NCBI RefSeq assembly: GCF_013179805.1 | Contig: NZ_SRRZ01000023.1 | Location: 12,625 to 76,624 of the forward strand | Direction of reading: 5' to 3' | Origin: Microcoleus asticus IPMA8 | GTDB lineage: Bacteria > Cyanobacteriota > Cyanobacteriia > Cyanobacteriales > Microcoleaceae | Length of the DNA: 64,000 bases | Shown here: positions 1 through 8,217 of the stretch, piece after piece | How positions within the stretch are numbered: position 1 is the stretch's first letter | Layout: each line of letters begins with the position of its first letter | Notes under the pieces: generated by a model | Seen by the model: the letters and a program-made list of their open reading frames with translations, nothing else | Told to the model about the DNA's origin: nothing | Databases searched by the model: none | Position numbers and translations under genes: made by a program

Positions 1-2
1 CA

Positions 3-735
3 ATTCCATTATACTGGTCATTACTACCCAAATTGGGCAGCAGCAACTTCGAGTCACAAACGACAAATCTACAGCAAGTTTTACCATTATTTTCATCAGA
101 TAAAGTCATCGTTTTAGGAGACCGTGAATTTTGTTCGATTGACCTAGGAAACTGGCTGAAGCAAAAGGGTGTGTCTTTTTGCTTAAGACTGAAGAAGAAT
201 CATCTTAATCGAAACAGAGCATTTAGTTTGGCAGCGATTAGATGAATTAGGAATAGTGCCGGGAACCTCTTTATATTTTCAAGGTAAAAGAGTGAGAAAA
301 ACTCAGCCTGCTACTGGATTTGATGTTGCTTGTAAGTGGAAAAGAAACTATGGGGCATGGAAGCTTGATGAAGCGTGGTTTATTCTGACAGATTTAGGTT
401 CATTGCAGGCAGCGATCGATGCTTATAAGCAACGGATGGGTATCGAAGAAATGTTCCCTTGATTGTAAAACAGGAGGCTACGATCTGGAAGGAACTAGCT
501 TAAAAGGCAACCGACTGATTAACATAATTCTGCTGATGACACTCGCCTATAGTTTGGCAATATTTGAAGGTACTGAACTTCGGAAAAAGCAGGTAGGGAA
601 ATATGTATGTCGGCGTCAGGAACCTAAAAAAAGATATCGAAGACGGAGTACATTTGGTGTTGGATTAGATGGAGAAAAGTGGGTTAATTATCTCGAACAA
701 TATTCTTTGGAGGTGGAACAGTTAATGAAGTTATA
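3..735 (+). pseudogene. IS4-family transposase, 5'-partial and frameshifted
   Basis: The reading frame is open from the window edge and shows the DDE-transposase segment LGDREF in the first part. It then continues in a second frame from about 256 and a third from about 419. The YREK signature of IS4 transposases can be followed across the last break (Y-K-Q-R, then E-E-M-F, then D-C-K-T-G-G-Y). Two frame changes within 450 bp mean no intact protein can be made. The 3' end is cut by the IS630 element that starts at 736, so the last few codons before the stop at 766 belong to that element. The N-terminal half lies outside the window. Confidence 0.8.
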
Positions 736-1866
736 CCATTTTTTTAAAGATATGATAGACTTGTAAAAACCAAGGAGCAAATTAAAATGTCGGGTCGCCC
801 TCAGATAAAAATTACCGAATCTGTAGAAACTTTGCACGGACTTCTCAAGCAACAAACCAGGATTTTAGCTTACAATAAAGTCCAAATGCTTTATTTATTT
901 CAGTCAAAGCAAGTATTAACTGTACGGGAAGTATCAGCAATTTTAGGTAAAGGTGAGGCTACAATTCATCGCTGGCTCTTTCAATACAAACATGGCGGTC
1001 TGGAAAATTTGTTAAAAAATCGGCAGGTTTTTGGTCGCCCAAAAAAGTTCTCAGTTGAAATAGTGGCTTCCCTGCGACAAGAGTTGAGAGATCCTGAAGG
1101 ATTTCAGAATTATCAAGAAGTTCATCTCTGGCTCTGGTTGATTAAAGGAATAACCAGTAGTTATCCGGCTGTATATTCTGTGACAAGAGGTGAGTTAAAA
1201 AGTAAATTAAAAATTCCTCGACCTCGCAGTATTTCCCAAAAAGCTACAGCAATCAATGACTTCAAAAATAGCCTGCATCAACAGATAAAAGCATTGCTAG
1301 AAAAAGCTTCGCCTCAAGTAAACAAATATAATAAAGTCAGCTTTTGGTGTAGTGATGAAACTCGGTTAGGACTCCACACACTTCGCCGTCGCAAGCTAAC
1401 GCTTTCCGGTGTAAAACTCATCGGGCAGCATCAATGGAAATTTGAGAGTTTCTGGTTATATGGGGCAGTATGGATCGGTAGTGATAGAAGTTTTTTTTGG
1501 GAGTTTTCCCCCTTAGATCGAGTTTGTTTTGAAGCCTATTTACAACTATTATCAACGCAGTATCCCGATGAATTACATATCATTCAAGTTGATAATGCAC
1601 GACTCGCATAATTTATGTTCATCCCACTTGCCAGACAATATTATTTTACTATTTCAGCCTCCAGCTTGTCCGGAAGTAAATCCCACAGAAAGAGTCTGGG
1701 AGTATCTCAAAGATTTTTTAGCTTGGTCAGTTTTTAGTAGTCTTGATGAACTCCGCATGAAAGTTCAGGAAATTTTAGCATCTTTCACCGATCGTGTTAT
1801 CGGTTTTCTCACGGGATGGTCTTGGATTTTACATTCTTTATCTCTATCACATCTTTAAAAAAATGG
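736..1866 (+). mobile_element. IS630-family insertion sequence with identifiable ends
   Basis: The two ends are inverted copies of each other. CCATTTTTTTAAAGATATGA at 736 matches the reverse complement of the segment ending at 1866, with a single difference over about 25 bp. A TA dinucleotide sits directly outside each end (734-735 and 1867-1868), the target duplication expected for the IS630/Tc1 group. The element is 1131 bp long and sits inside the IS4 remnant. Sequence just after it belongs to an IS1 fragment. Confidence 0.8.
787..1858 (+). pseudogene. IS630-family transposase, one frameshift
   Basis: The N-terminal half is a helix-turn-helix domain (REVSAILGKGEATIHRW, near residues 50-66) followed by the DDE catalytic domain. 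The three acidic residues are visible in SDET, QVDNAR and NPTERVW. The first frame stops at 1611, just after VDNARLA. The conserved continuation (LFQPPACPEVNPTERVW) is in the next frame, so one base was gained or lost near 1600-1607. It could be a programmed shift as in some IS630 elements, but there is no obvious slippery run, so decay is more likely. The gene fills almost the whole element. Confidence 0.8.
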
Positions 1867-1870
1867 TATT

Positions 1871-2217
1871 AGCTCTCGACTCCAATACTCGTGAAATTGT
1901 CGGTGTTTATATTGGGGCAAGGGACGAAGCGGCAGCCCGTCAATTATGGAATTCCTTACCTCCGGTTTACCGGCAGTGTGCGGTTGCTCACACAGATTTC
2001 TGGGCAGCCATGGAGCAGTGCTACCGAAAAAGCGTCATCAACCTGTGGGTAAAGAAACGGGTAAGACCAGTTATATTGAACGATTCAACAACACCTTACA
2101 AAGAGCGAGTTTCTCGCTTAGTACGCAAAACCTTGTCGTTTTCTTGCGTCATTAGACAACCATATCGGTGCAATCTGGTATTTCATCCATCATTATAATG
2201 CATCATTACTTGTTTAG
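1871..2217 (+). pseudogene. IS1-family transposase, C-terminal remnant
   Basis: Translation starts inside the protein (ALDSNTREIVGVYIGARDE, then ARQLWNSLPPVYRQC) with no start codon of its own. The conserved IS1 core continues in three different frames: HTDFWAA, then KRHQPVGKETGKTSYIERFNN, then RVSRLVRKTLSFS, and last DNHIGAIWYFIHHYNASLLV. At least three indels have accumulated. The left part was lost at the junction with the IS630 element and the right end abuts an IS5-type fragment. No function is expected. Confidence 0.75.
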
Positions 2218-2529
2218 CACTACCCAATAGTTAAATGTATCATTAGCTGTATACTCACTTACTCCAAACTGAATGCCCAGAAGTTGAAATGTTGTCATAT
2301 GCCTCAGATAAACCAAGGTTGAAATTATTTGTTCGGGAATAGATAGTTTGGGTTTTCGACCTCCTCCACCCGCAATAATTCTCACTTTTTTTGATTCTAG
2401 TAAAGCTTGTTTTTCATGATGTAATCGTTCGGCATTTTGGAGCAATTGTTGTAACTGTTCATATTCCAGACCAATTAATCGCTGTGTTTCTTTATGATTC
2501 TCTTCAATATGATTCAGGATGTCGCTCAT
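2218..2529 (-). pseudogene. IS5-type transposase, N-terminal fragment
   Basis: About 100 residues are present, with an acidic coiled N-terminus followed by GGGGRKPKLSIPEQ and the helix-turn-helix LRHMTTFQLLGIQFGVSEYTANDTFNYW typical of the N-terminal domain of IS5-group transposases in cyanobacteria. The DDE catalytic domain is missing: the frame runs into the IS1 remnant and stops. Its 5' side faces the truncated dehydrogenase gene, so this element is probably what removed the N-terminus of that gene. Confidence 0.7.
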
Positions 2530-2599
2530 GTTTCTATCTCAAAAAAGCTTTACGCTCTTCTTGTACCACAAAATGTTACTATTTTGGAGATGTCTATCG

Positions 2600-3163
2600 A
2601 GTGAGGTGGATGTCCGAGAATTGGTGCACAAAGCGATCGCAATCTACGGCAAACTGGATTGTGCCTTTAACAATGCTGGCATCGATCTTGTTGTGACACC
2701 GTTGCATGAACAATCGATCGAGGATTTTGACAAGATCCTGTCGGTCAATGCACGATGGCTATTCTTGTGTATGAAATACGAAATTCAGCAGATGCTAACC
2801 CAAGGCGTAGGCGCGATCGTGAACAATTCGTCCACCAATGGTCTTGTTGCGCTGCCAGGAATCTCTCCCTACGTTGCCAGCAAACACGCGGTGATGGGGC
2901 TCACACGCACTGCCGCACTTGACTATGCCAAACAGGGCATTCAGATTAATGCTGTTAATCCCGGTTCCATTGCGACTGATCTAATGGCTCGTAGCGCTGA
3001 CCAGATAGGCATAACGTTCGATGATCTTGGGTCTATGGTTCCGATCGGTCGGATCGGTCAGGCAACGGAAATTGCTCAAGCGGTTGTGTTTCTTTGCTCT
3101 GATGCTGCCAGCTATATCACGGGACAACCCTTAGTGATCGATGGTGGATATACAGCAAGTTGA
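2600..3163 (+). pseudogene. Short-chain dehydrogenase/reductase, N-terminus lost
   Basis: From about 2600 the translation matches a classical SDR: NNAG (in LDCAFNNAGI), the catalytic Ser region (NNSSTNG), the Tyr-Lys pair (SPYVASKHAV) and the C-terminal ITGQPLVIDGGYTA. The N-terminal Rossmann motif TGxxxGIG that binds NAD(P) is missing. The preceding 80 bases read as IS5-flank sequence, so the open frame from 2519 is a chimera. Without the cofactor site the product should be inactive. It precedes an MDR-type reductase by 58 bp and was probably part of the same cargo operon. Confidence 0.75.
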
Positions 3164-3221
3164 TTGAAACAGTTCTATCTAGAACATGAAACTATAGCCC
3201 TCTACACACAAGGATATTGCG

Positions 3222-4166
3222 ATGCGTAGACTCGTGAGTTCACCAGATGCCGTTGGCAACCTCACCTTTCAAGACACTGAAGTTCCTACTCCGAAGGCTA
3301 ACGAGTGCTTGATTCGCGTCAAGGCATTTTCGATGAATCGGGGCGAACTCAAGCGATCGCAAAACGATCCACTGGGCACTCCAATTGGCTGGGATGTCGT
3401 TGGCGTTGTTGAACAAACAGCACAGGACGGCAGTGGTCCACCCACAGGGACAAAAATTGTTGCCCTCTCTATCCGCTCGGAGGGCTGGGCAGAATATGTA
3501 GCAATTTCCACTCGCTTTCTAGCTATCATTCCCCAGGGCATATCACATACCGATGCCGCTACACTGCCCGTCGCAGGGTTAACAGCACTGTATGCAGTGG
3601 AAAAGGGATCTCGTTTACTAGGAAGTCGGGTGCTGATCACAGAGGCAACAGGGGGAGTGGGACTCTTCGCCATGCAGCTTGCTCGGATGATGGGAGCCAG
3701 CGTCGTTGCCCAAATTCGTCAGTCAGCGCAAGAAGCATTTGTGCGAGATTACGGCGCAGATGAAGTGGTGGTGACCGAAACCGGGCAAGAAGCCGAGCAG
3801 TTCGCGCCTTATCGACTGATTGTCGATGGAGTAGGAGGTGAATTGGTCGGGAAGCTAACTGCGTTTTTGGCTCAAGGAGGCACCTGCGTTTGTTATGGCA
3901 GTAGCAGCGGCAACGAGATGAAGCTGTCCCTGGCAGACTTCTATTCCGAGAATGGAGGACAGCGCACGCTTTACGGGTTCACGCTGTACACCGAAGTAGA
4001 GCTGGAAAGTGCTAGTTCTGGGCTGGCTCGTCTGCTGAGTTTAGTTGAGCAGGGGCGGCTCAAAACGCATATTGATCGAGCAGTTTCGTGGCGTGAAGCA
4101 GACGTAACGTCGGCTGATTTGATCTGGCGCAGATTTTCAGGTAAGGCTGTGCTGCATGTGGACTAA
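3222..4166 (+). CDS. Zinc-independent alcohol dehydrogenase / quinone oxidoreductase (MDR family)
   Basis: 314 aa. The N-terminal GroES-like domain (ECLIRVKAFSMNRGELK, then GWDVVGVVE) is followed by a Rossmann domain with the nucleotide-binding loop ATGGVGLFAMQLARMMGASVVA near residues 145-165. There are no Cys/His zinc ligands, which places it with NADPH:quinone reductase-like enzymes. It would reduce quinones or enones in the cytoplasm using NADPH. The start ATG lies 7 bp after an AAGGA ribosome site. Its neighbours (SDR remnant, small membrane protein, RidA, SnoaL) look like one cargo block, and the block appears richer in G+C than the plasmid backbone. The substrate is unknown. Confidence 0.8.
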   Translation: MRRLVSSPDAVGNLTFQDTEVPTPKANECLIRVKAFSMNRGELKRSQNDPLGTPIGWDVVGVVEQTAQDGSGPPTGTKIVALSIRSEGWAEYVAISTRFLAIIPQGISHTDAATLPVAGLTALYAVEKGSRLLGSRVLITEATGGVGLFAMQLARMMGASVVAQIRQSAQEAFVRDYGADEVVVTETGQEAEQFAPYRLIVDGVGGELVGKLTAFLAQGGTCVCYGSSSGNEMKLSLADFYSENGGQRTLYGFTLYTEVELESASSGLARLLSLVEQGRLKTHIDRAVSWREADVTSADLIWRRFSGKAVLHVD

Positions 4167-4235
4167 TTGTTGTTCATCGGCTGAGTCATGTCAGCCACCT
4201 AGGAATAGATTATCGCTGAGCTTTATTTACAAAGA

Positions 4236-4613
4236 ATGAAACAATTTACCTTGTTTACTTTCCTGTATCTGGCGCTGGGAGTTTGTCTAACAGCGATCAC
4301 GCTTGGATACCCAAACCTGTATTCGGGTCTTCAAACAAGCTTGTTCGTCAGTGCAGGAGCCTCCTACATTGCTTGTCTCCTCAGCACCTTCCCATTCTGG
4401 CGCGAGACGACGATCCGCCTCTATCGCGGACGGAATTCAGAGGTCATTCTACCCTGGTTGGTGATTGGAGTGAACATTGTTTGGATGATCTGGGAAGTTC
4501 AGAGTCAGAACTGGACGATGGAAGCCATTTTACAAGCGTTTTCGCGGCTAATAGTTGTCTTACTTTTTGCAGAAATCATTGTGATTACCTGGCAAGTGAA
4601 TTCTGAACATTAG
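4236..4613 (+). CDS. Small integral membrane protein, unknown function
   Basis: 125 aa, strongly hydrophobic with about four membrane segments: residues 3-24 (LFTFLYLALGVCLTAITLG), 32-50, 68-85 (VILPWLVIGVNIVWMIW) and 98-118. A short Arg-rich loop (WRETTIRLYRGR) lies between segments 2 and 3. I do not recognise the family. It lies 69 bp after the MDR reductase on the same strand and 77 bp before the RidA gene, so it may be co-transcribed with them. Confidence 0.6.
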   Translation: MKQFTLFTFLYLALGVCLTAITLGYPNLYSGLQTSLFVSAGASYIACLLSTFPFWRETTIRLYRGRNSEVILPWLVIGVNIVWMIWEVQSQNWTMEAILQAFSRLIVVLLFAEIIVITWQVNSEH

Positions 4614-4690
4614 GGTCTAAATCGGATGATGCCGAAACAAACTCGTTTCAGCAACGCTAGATAGAGCAAATATACTACACAAGGAACGCC

Positions 4691-5092
4691 ATGAATAAGC
4701 CCGAGTTTTTTGTCACCCCCGGGTATGGGGAATACATGTTGAATGAATTGCATTACTCCCAAGCGGTAAAAATTGGCAATCGAGTGGAGACATCAGGTCA
4801 AGGTGGCTGGGATGACAATCTGCAAATTCCCGAACCGCTTGCGGATGAGATTGCCCAGGCGTTTCGGAATGTAGAGCGAACCTTGGCAACTGCTGGTGCG
4901 GATTGGGAGGATGTTGTCCACGTCAATTCTTACCATGTTGGCGGGTTTCCCCCAGAAGTTAACGATGTGATGGTCAGGCTATTTCGCCATTACATGCCCA
5001 ACCATGCCCCAATTTGGACACAGGTAGGAGTCGCGGCTCTTGGGCTGCCAACGATGCGGATTGAAATCCGTGTTACTGCAATTGTTCCGTGA
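4691..5092 (+). CDS. RidA-family (YjgF/UK114) protein
   Basis: 133 aa, the full length for the family. It shows the trimer-forming fold signatures: ETSGQGGWDD, then QAFRNVERTLATAGADWEDVVHVNSY and the C-terminal MRIEIRVTAIV, whose Arg is the usual substrate-carboxylate ligand. RidA proteins hydrolyse reactive enamine/imine intermediates from PLP enzymes. This divergent branch may act on another substrate. An AAGGA site lies 6 bp before the ATG. It is part of the cargo block with the reductase upstream and the SnoaL-like gene downstream. Confidence 0.85.
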   Translation: MNKPEFFVTPGYGEYMLNELHYSQAVKIGNRVETSGQGGWDDNLQIPEPLADEIAQAFRNVERTLATAGADWEDVVHVNSYHVGGFPPEVNDVMVRLFRHYMPNHAPIWTQVGVAALGLPTMRIEIRVTAIVP

Positions 5093-5200
5093 ATTTTGCA
5101 CAAGCGGCAACGGGGTGATTCGGCGGCTAAGAAGGACGCACCGATCGGGAAACCGCTCTCGCTCCGTTAAAGCATCTACTTGAACAGAGGAGAAATTCAG

Positions 5201-5578
5201 ATGTCAGACAAAAATAAAGCAATCTTAGAAGCGGCAAACGCGGCGATCGCTCAAGGCAACTATGAAGAATTTTTGTCGTTCTGCACCGACGACACGCAAT
5301 GGACAGTGGTAGGCGACAAGACCCTTCAAGGGAAGGAAGCCGTTCGCCAATGGATGGCAACGGAGTATGTGGAACCGCCTTTGAATATCGTTGCGAACTT
5401 GATCGCTGAGGGGGATTTCGTCACGGCTCTCGGCGACCTCACAATCAAGGACGAAGAGGGGAAGACGGCTCATTACTCGTACTGCGATGTCTGGTGCTTT
5501 CGCGGCGGCAAGATGGTCGAATTAAAGGCTTTCGTGATCAAAACCAAGGTCAAGGATGAAAGCAGCAACGCGGCATAA
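5201..5578 (+). CDS. SnoaL-like / nuclear transport factor 2-fold protein
   Basis: 125 aa with the cone-shaped NTF2 fold pattern: EAANAAIAQGNYEEFLSFCTDDTQW, KTLQGKEAVRQWM, and later strands ALGDLTIKDEEGKT and YCDVWCFRGGKMVELKAF. Members bind or isomerise small hydrophobic ligands, and many are of unknown activity. The ATG at 5201 is chosen because AGAGGAGAAA lies 6-15 bp in front of it. An earlier in-frame TTG at 5180 would put that ribosome site inside the coding sequence. Confidence 0.75.
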   Translation: MSDKNKAILEAANAAIAQGNYEEFLSFCTDDTQWTVVGDKTLQGKEAVRQWMATEYVEPPLNIVANLIAEGDFVTALGDLTIKDEEGKTAHYSYCDVWCFRGGKMVELKAFVIKTKVKDESSNAA

Positions 5579-5629
5579 AAGGAATCGATTATCATGAAAA
5601 TTTTTTCTCATCACCTGCGAGAACGAAAC

Positions 5630-5690
5630 TTGAAACCCACATTCCCCACCCTCAACTGGCATACACAGTTGGGGTGCTAATGGAGAGTAG
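5630..5690. repeat. Dispersed palindromic repeat, copy 1
   Basis: About 60 bp starting CTTGAAACCCACATTCC, with an internal hairpin between CCCTCAACTG and CAGTTGGGG. An inverted copy is at 7921-7984 and a shorter one at 8047-8090. It lies in the 406-bp gene-free stretch between the SnoaL-like gene and the IS1634 transposase. The rest of that stretch shows nothing I can name. Confidence 0.75.
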
Positions 5691-5984
5691 ATCGGTTTGT
5701 TAAACTTGAGTATAAATACTCAGAAAGCCGTGTCACGATCGCGGATGCGGGTCAATTCTGAAAAATACAGCCGACGGAAGTGCTTCCAGAAAGATCAGGG
5801 AGATTAAGTGCGCCCGACAACAACCAACCTGTGTCGCTCGAAAGCTTGGTAAAACGATTCAGGATGAAAATGTGTGATTGTGTAAATTAACAACAAAAAT
5901 CAATTATTCCCTGTGCAATACTGCGGATAAAAATAGTCTATCTAAACTCAGGTAGCAAACAATTCGATCGAGCGAGAGAAACCC

Positions 5985-7487
5985 GTGCATCAAGCAACTG
6001 AGATCGCCGTCTCTAACCTCGACCATCTTGGTCTAATAGCAGGTCTAGTTGATGAAATAGAAATTGTCCAAAAAATCAACGAGTTAGTAGGGGAACAACC
6101 AGGTGAGATTGTCAGTCCGGGTCAGGCAGTCAAAGCGATGATTATCAATGGGTTAGGGCACGTTGGGGCTCCATTATACTTATTCCCCAAATTTTTTGAA
6201 GGCAAAGCAATCGAACATTTAATGGGTGAAGGTATTCAAGCATTACACCTTAACGAATACCGTTTAGGTAGAGTATTAGACAAGCTATATTTGGTAGGAA
6301 GCAGCCAAATATTTACAAGTATCGCATTAGCCGCAGCTCAAAAATTTGAGATCGATACAGAGACATCCCTTTTAGATTCAAGTTCCTTTCACCTGCATGG
6401 CAAATACGAATCAGAGCTAGCATCTGTATCTGTTATCGAGTCAGAAACGGCACTCGATCACGGAGATGGCGAGTCCACTAAACCTCTGTCATCGACCGTA
6501 CCAATTAAGATTACCTACGGCTACTCCCGCGACCACAGGCCCGACTTAAAACAATTCATTTTAGATTTAATTTGTAGTAGCGATGGAGATGTACCACTAT
6601 TTTTACGGGTGGGTTCGGGAAATGAATCAGATCGTGCCGTATTCACATCAATTTGTCAGGAGTTTAAACAACAGTTAAATCTGGACAGTTTAATGGTTGC
6701 AGATAGTGCATTATATTCAGCCCCCAATTTATCCATGTTAACCAATTTAAGATGGTTAACTCGCGTACCGTTGAGCCTAAAACAATCGCAGCAACTGGTA
6801 TCTCAGTTAAATGAAGCAGAATTTACCTCCAGTTCCGTGAGTGGATATAGTTGGTCAAAACACAAAAGTAATTATGGTGGAATTGAACAAAGATGGTTAG
6901 TAGTAGAGAGCCGCTTGCGACGCGAGTCAGACCGACAAAAACTCAAAAAAAAACTCAAAAAAGCCAAAGCTGAAGCTCAGAATAAACTGCAAGAACTCTC
7001 AAAAATTGAATTTGCTTGTGCCGCAGATGCTGCCGCAGCAGCTCATCGCTTATCCAAACAACTAAAATTTTACAAGATCACCCAAGTTAGTAGCAAAGAA
7101 ATTACAGCACAAACTGATACTAATGCGAAAAATGCTCGCGAGAAATCCAGCTCGAAACTGAGATTTAAAGTTCAAGGAAAACTGGAACCAGATACAGGTG
7201 CGCTCGCCCAAGAAACCAAAGCCTGTGGCAGGTTTATTCTCGCCACTAACGTGCTGGACGCTAAGCAATTAGAGCCTGACGATATGATTGTGAAATATAA
7301 GGAACAGCAGTCAGCGGAAAGAGGGTTTGGATTCTTGAAAGATCCGCTATTTTTTACGGACAGTGTATTTCTCAAGTCGCCGGAAAGAATCGAAGCTTTG
7401 GCATTGGTAATGGGTTTGTGTTTGTTGGTCTATACTTTAGGTCAAAGGTTACTGCGTCACAATTTGCAACGCACTAATTCCAATTAA
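5985..7487 (+). CDS. IS1634-family transposase
   Basis: 500 aa, apparently intact, the usual length of the family (IS4 superfamily with DUF4277-like N-terminus, EIAVSNLDHLGLIAGLVDEI). The DDE domain follows: LLDSSSFHLHG near residues 129-139, MVADSALYSA near 238-247, and the late E region KYKEQQSAERGFGFLKDPLFF near 435. A long charged insertion (residues about 310-420) separates the second D from the E. Initiation is at GTG. I could not define the terminal inverted repeats, but inverted copies of a palindromic repeat lie about 300-430 bp outside the gene on each side. Confidence 0.85.
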   Translation: MHQATEIAVSNLDHLGLIAGLVDEIEIVQKINELVGEQPGEIVSPGQAVKAMIINGLGHVGAPLYLFPKFFEGKAIEHLMGEGIQALHLNEYRLGRVLDKLYLVGSSQIFTSIALAAAQKFEIDTETSLLDSSSFHLHGKYESELASVSVIESETALDHGDGESTKPLSSTVPIKITYGYSRDHRPDLKQFILDLICSSDGDVPLFLRVGSGNESDRAVFTSICQEFKQQLNLDSLMVADSALYSAPNLSMLTNLRWLTRVPLSLKQSQQLVSQLNEAEFTSSSVSGYSWSKHKSNYGGIEQRWLVVESRLRRESDRQKLKKKLKKAKAEAQNKLQELSKIEFACAADAAAAAHRLSKQLKFYKITQVSSKEITAQTDTNAKNAREKSSSKLRFKVQGKLEPDTGALAQETKACGRFILATNVLDAKQLEPDDMIVKYKEQQSAERGFGFLKDPLFFTDSVFLKSPERIEALALVMGLCLLVYTLGQRLLRHNLQRTNSN

Positions 7488-8217
7488 AAAATCAGTTAGG
7501 TAAACAAACTAATTGACCGACGCTCCGTTGGATTTGTCAGATTTTTCAATCGATTCATCTTGTGAGCCTGCAAGGGATTCAACAAATTTCTAATTTAACA
7601 GCCGAGCGAATGGTTATATTAAACTTGCTGCCGCTCTCCTGTAAGTCTTATTATTTATTACTCTGAAATCAAGAAGTTTGCTAATTGGAGCCAAACTGAC
7701 TGAAACGTCAGAAATATTTGATTCAGTAGTGATGTATAATTGTCAGGCTGCTGAAGATATCTGCTGTCCCTTAATAGTTAATTATGACGGATGAAGGTGT
7801 TGTTAGAGATGAAGAATCTAGGACTGATGCCCGAAAGCAGTTAATTTTCAACAAGCCCCAACAGATCGATGCGATTGTGACCAAAAATGAGCGGGTATTT
7901 TTGACTATTATCTCGTCCTAGAGACTCTCCATTAGCACCCCAACTGTGTGTGTGCCAGTTGAGGGTGCGGAATGTGAGTTTTAAGTATTTATACTGTATC
8001 GAGCTGTTCGCGCTAGACCATCCCACGGAATTTACTGCCCGCCTGCACCCCATGTGACAGTTGGGGTGCGGAATGTGGGTTGTTTACGGGTGGGAGGTTA
8101 GGGGAGGAATCGTGCTGCGACTGTTAGGAGAGTGGTGAGGAAGTGGAATTTTCACAGCAATGGCTGCGGTGAGGTTTCTCTCTACTCCCCACTCCCCAAT
8201 CTTTCCCCGTTAATCTC
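7488..8217. other. Gene-free 730-bp stretch with two palindromic repeats
   Basis: No convincing coding sequence. It holds the 3' flank of the IS1634 element, palindromic repeat copies at 7921-7984 and 8047-8090, and a pyrimidine tract at 8181-8210 (CTACTCCCCACTCCCCAATC) that belongs to the dispersed GGGGAGTGGGG family seen in inverted orientation elsewhere. Confidence 0.6.
7921..7984. repeat. Dispersed palindromic repeat, copy 2 (inverted relative to copy 1)
   Basis: Its reverse complement matches 5630-5690 over about 60 bp with only a few differences, including the internal hairpin and the flank CTAATGGAGAGT. Together the two copies bracket the IS1634 transposase as inverted repeats. A third, partial copy lies at 8047-8090 (GCACCCCATG...CAGTTGGGGTGCGG). 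Confidence 0.75.

Noticed and set aside
2519..2599. N-terminus of the SDR as a new fused domain
   Set aside because: The first 27 codons match IS5 flank sequence and replace the Rossmann motif, so this is a truncation.
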